A DNA stretch of 7,389 nucleotides, taken from an uncultured Clostridia bacterium (GTDB taxonomy: Bacteria > Bacillota_A > Clostridia > Christensenellales > Aristaeellaceae). The notes beneath the pieces are model-generated. The model was given only the letters and a program-made list of their open reading frames with translations, searched no databases and was not told the DNA's origin. This document shows positions 6,133 to 7,389 of this stretch, piece by piece. Made by a program: the position numbers and the translations under genes. The stretch's first letter is position 1, and each line of letters starts with the position of its first letter. Where the stretch lies: NCBI GenBank assembly GCA_945871545.1, contig CAMBWJ010000081.1, positions 1 to 7,389 of the forward strand, given 5' to 3'.

Positions 6133-6927
6133 ATGTCAGGCAAGAGACGCGATCTGAGCATTCCCTGGCCCTTTGCGCCCTCTGAGGTGGCGCTGAACCG
6201 GGACACGAACCTGTTGAAGCTGGTGGCAATGCTGACCATGTTCTGCGATCACGCGGGCAAGATGCTGTTTCCGCAGTACAGCGTGCTGCGCATCATCGGC
6301 CGGATCGCCTTCCCAATCTACGCCTATTGCCTGGCTGTCGGCTGCGTCTACACGCGCAATCCGCTGAACTACCTCAAGCGCATTGTGCTGCTGGCGCTGA
6401 TCTCGCAGCCGCTGTACGCTGTGGCCCTGAACCACAGCGTACAGCAGATGTATGCCGTCTCCTTTGCGGAGAAGCCCCTTGAGGCCTTCTGGAACTTTTA
6501 CATCCACAGCTGGGACAAGACGCCCAGCATCCTGGTGACGCTGGCGATGGGCCTGCTGCTGATCTGGGCCATCCGCGAGCGGCAGCTGGTTCTTGCCGCT
6601 GGGATGTTCATCCTGTGCTGGCAGATTCAGAGCAAGCTGAACTACGGCATGCGCGGCATCGGACTTATGCTGCTGTTCTATCTGCTGTGCACGAAGCGCT
6701 GGCTGTCCCTGCCCTGCGTGCTGGCCTTCATGCTCTGGTGGGGCCTGGTGGGCAGCGGCTATAACCTGTTCGGGGTCAGCTTCGGCATACAGACCTTCGC
6801 GATTCTGGCGCTGCCGCTGATCTACATCCGCACCAATTCCGGCATCAAGCTTCCCAAGTGGCTGTTCTACGGCTTCTATCCGGCACATCTGGTGCTGATC
6901 TATCTGCTGGATCACTTTGTGCTCTGA
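6133..6927 (+). CDS. TraX-family integral membrane protein
   Basis: This 264-residue, highly hydrophobic protein fits the TraX family. In F plasmids TraX acetylates pilin; chromosomal TraX-like proteins of Bacillota have no established role. Visible family features are NLLKLVAMLTMFCDHAGKMLFPQ at about 24-46 (a conserved D-H pair in the first membrane segment), LRIIGRIAFPIYAYCLAVGCVYTRN at about 50-75, YLKRIVLLALISQPLYAVALN, and a C-terminal FYGFYPAHLVLIYLL. Roughly eight to ten membrane segments can be read. The start at 6133 has only a weak ribosome site (AAAGTGAG). It begins 26 nt after the fructokinase stop with no terminator between, so it is probably the last gene of the nrdR unit. There is no conjugation gene nearby, so the pilin role should not be assumed; an acyltransferase-like activity is the cautious reading. 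Confidence 0.85.
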   Translation: MSGKRRDLSIPWPFAPSEVALNRDTNLLKLVAMLTMFCDHAGKMLFPQYSVLRIIGRIAFPIYAYCLAVGCVYTRNPLNYLKRIVLLALISQPLYAVALNHSVQQMYAVSFAEKPLEAFWNFYIHSWDKTPSILVTLAMGLLLIWAIRERQLVLAAGMFILCWQIQSKLNYGMRGIGLMLLFYLLCTKRWLSLPCVLAFMLWWGLVGSGYNLFGVSFGIQTFAILALPLIYIRTNSGIKLPKWLFYGFYPAHLVLIYLLDHFVL

Positions 6928-6969
6928 CGCAGAGATTCGACAAAATACAAAAGTTAACATCTAAACCCA

Positions 6970-6998
6970 TTGACAAATTCCCTGTTCGGTTGTATTAT
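6970..6998 (+). promoter_or_regulatory. Strong SigA promoter of tRNA-Lys
   Basis: A perfect -35, TTGACA (6970-6975), is followed after 17 nt by TATTAT (6993-6998), one mismatch from consensus, within a run of A/T. Transcription would begin near 7005, about 13 nt before the mature tRNA. Confidence 0.88.
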
Positions 6999-7017
6999 AT
7001 ATAAGTCGACAGGACAT

Positions 7018-7093
7018 GCACCTTTAGCTCAGTTGGTAGAGCACCTGACTCTTAATCAGGGTGTCCAGGGTTCGAGCCCCTGAAGGTGTACCA
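7018..7093 (+). tRNA. tRNA-Lys (anticodon CTT), CCA encoded
   Basis: The cloverleaf closes completely. The acceptor stem GCACCTT (7018-7024) pairs with AAGGTGT (7083-7089) with one G-U at the first pair. The D arm is GCTCAGTTGGTAGAGC, the anticodon stem CCTGA/TCAGG encloses the loop CTCTTAA with anticodon CTT (reads AAG, lysine), and the T arm is CAGGG-TTCGAGC-CCCTG. Discriminator A (7090) is followed by an encoded CCA (7091-7093). Its own promoter and terminator bracket it, so it is a single-gene unit. Confidence 0.97.
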
Positions 7094-7097
7094 CCTA

Positions 7098-7137
7098 ATC
7101 ACCCATGTTTTGATACAAGGCATGGGTGATGTTTTTT
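7098..7137 (+). terminator. Intrinsic terminator of tRNA-Lys
   Basis: A perfect 10-bp stem, ATCACCCATG (7098-7107) with CATGGGTGAT (7121-7130), encloses a 13-nt loop and is followed by G and six T (7132-7137). It starts 5 nt after the CCA end and would end the tRNA transcript. Confidence 0.92.
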
Positions 7138-7229
7138 GCGTTTATGAAGGGATTGAGCGTCAGAATACCGGGATAATTTGTTACATTCTTTCTTCTACTT
7201 GCAGGAAATCAAATATACCGTGTCATTTT

Positions 7230-7256
7230 GCCGGATGGGGATCGTCCCTGTCCGGC
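7230..7256. other. Strong 12-bp hairpin with 3-nt loop
   Basis: The arm 7230-7241 (GCCGGATGGGGA) pairs with 7245-7256 (TCCCTGTCCGGC) in twelve consecutive pairs, two of them G-U, leaving the loop TCG. On the plus strand it is followed by CTTTCTGC, too weak a T run for a confident terminator; the minus-strand side has no T run either. Confidence 0.6.
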
Positions 7257-7282
7257 CTTTCTGCGTCCAAACCAGGGCACTT

Positions 7283-7313
7283 TTTCAGCAAAACGCCTGT
7301 CCTTTCAGCAAAA
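7283..7313 (+). repeat. Direct repeat TTTCAGCAAAA, two copies, 20-bp period
   Basis: The 11-mer TTTCAGCAAAA occurs at 7283-7293 and 7303-7313, exactly 20 bp apart. The spacer bases differ, so this looks like repeated binding sites rather than a simple duplication. Confidence 0.6.
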
Positions 7314-7340
7314 ATGCACCCACTCTGGACGATTAGGGCA

Positions 7341-7373
7341 AAACGTCCCGAGTTAAGAGGAAACGTCCCGAGT
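7341..7373 (+). repeat. Direct repeat AAACGTCCCGAGT, two copies, 20-bp period
   Basis: The 13-mer AAACGTCCCGAGT occurs at 7341-7353 and 7361-7373, again 20 bp apart. A nearly inverted copy, CACTCTGGACG, lies at 7321-7331 (one mismatch to the complement of CGTCCCGAGTG at 7364-7374). The shared GCAAAACG core links these to the upstream pair of repeats. Confidence 0.65.
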
Positions 7374-7389
7374 GTGGGATTAGATCAAT

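Larger units (their letters stand above)
7138..7389. other. Gene-free right end with hairpin and short repeats
   Basis: I can support no gene here. AT-rich DNA (7138-7229) is followed by a 12-bp hairpin (7230-7256) and then by short repeats with 20-bp period (7283-7374). The content is unlike the coding DNA to the left and may be the edge of a mobile element or another intergenic element continuing past the window. Confidence 0.5.

Noticed and set aside
6917..6940. CTCTG-ACG-CAGAG over the TraX-like stop codon as a terminator
   Set aside because: The stem is only 5 bp and no T run follows.
6936..6942. TTCGACA, a Spo0A-box match, upstream of tRNA-Lys
   Set aside because: It is a single 7-mer with no partner box at 10-bp spacing and it lies before a constitutive-looking tRNA promoter; chance is the better explanation.
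6136..6960. A 274-residue minus-strand open frame opposite the TraX-like gene
   Set aside because: Its composition (very rich in Q, H and A) is that of an antisense shadow, while the plus-strand frame gives a coherent membrane protein.
7341..7373. The repeats near the right end as the start of a CRISPR array
   Set aside because: Units are only 11-13 bp with 20-bp period, leaving 7-9 nt between copies; CRISPR repeats and spacers are each much longer.
7018..7389. An integrative-element attachment site duplicated from the tRNA-Lys 3' end
   Set aside because: I found no second copy of the tRNA 3' end in the remaining sequence; one could still lie outside the window.

Overview
The window looks like chromosomal DNA from a GC-rich, endospore-forming member of the Clostridia (Bacillota). 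The evidence is the sporulation pair spoIIGA-sigE, a YlmC/YmxH-family gene, an nrdR, clean AGGAGG-type ribosome binding sites, strong C/G preference at third codon positions, and a tRNA that encodes its own CCA end. I cannot name the genus; an uncultured gut lineage is a guess.

Left part (1-1458, minus strand): sigE, the mother-cell sporulation sigma factor, is cut by the window edge about 25 residues before its usual end. Upstream of it is spoIIGA, the membrane aspartyl protease that processes pro-SigE. As written, the spoIIGA frame has no stop before sigE and overlaps it by 221 nt. Removing one A from an A5 run would end it at a TAA inside the sigE ribosome binding site. A gene-free stretch of about 370 nt (1459-1830) separates this pair from the rightward genes. 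It holds a tandem pair of Spo0A-box-like heptamers 10 bp apart facing spoIIGA, an isolated perfect TGTCGAA, and a SigE-like -10 (CATACAAT) just before ylmC.

Middle and right (1831-6927, plus strand): ylmC/ymxH (PRC-barrel), then after its own gap and a TATAAT promoter come nrdR (ribonucleotide reductase repressor), a PhoP-type response regulator, a PhoR-type sensor kinase (ATGA overlap), a ROK-family fructokinase of the GmuE/YdhR type, and a TraX-family membrane protein. The gaps from nrdR on are 31, -4, 35 and 26 nt with no terminator visible, so these five are probably one transcription unit. The mix of nucleotide regulation, phosphate/envelope sensing and sugar phosphorylation suggests a housekeeping cluster rather than one pathway.

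Right end (6928-7389): a strong promoter (TTGACA-17-TATTAT), tRNA-Lys(CUU) with encoded CCA, and an excellent intrinsic terminator. The last 250 nt have no gene I can support. They carry a 12-bp hairpin and two sets of short direct repeats with 20-bp period, which may be the edge of a mobile element continuing outside the window.

Most of the window is conventional. The items most worth a second look are the spoIIGA/sigE overlap, the Spo0A/SigE signals in the divergent gap, the short SigE pro-sequence, and the repeat-rich right edge.
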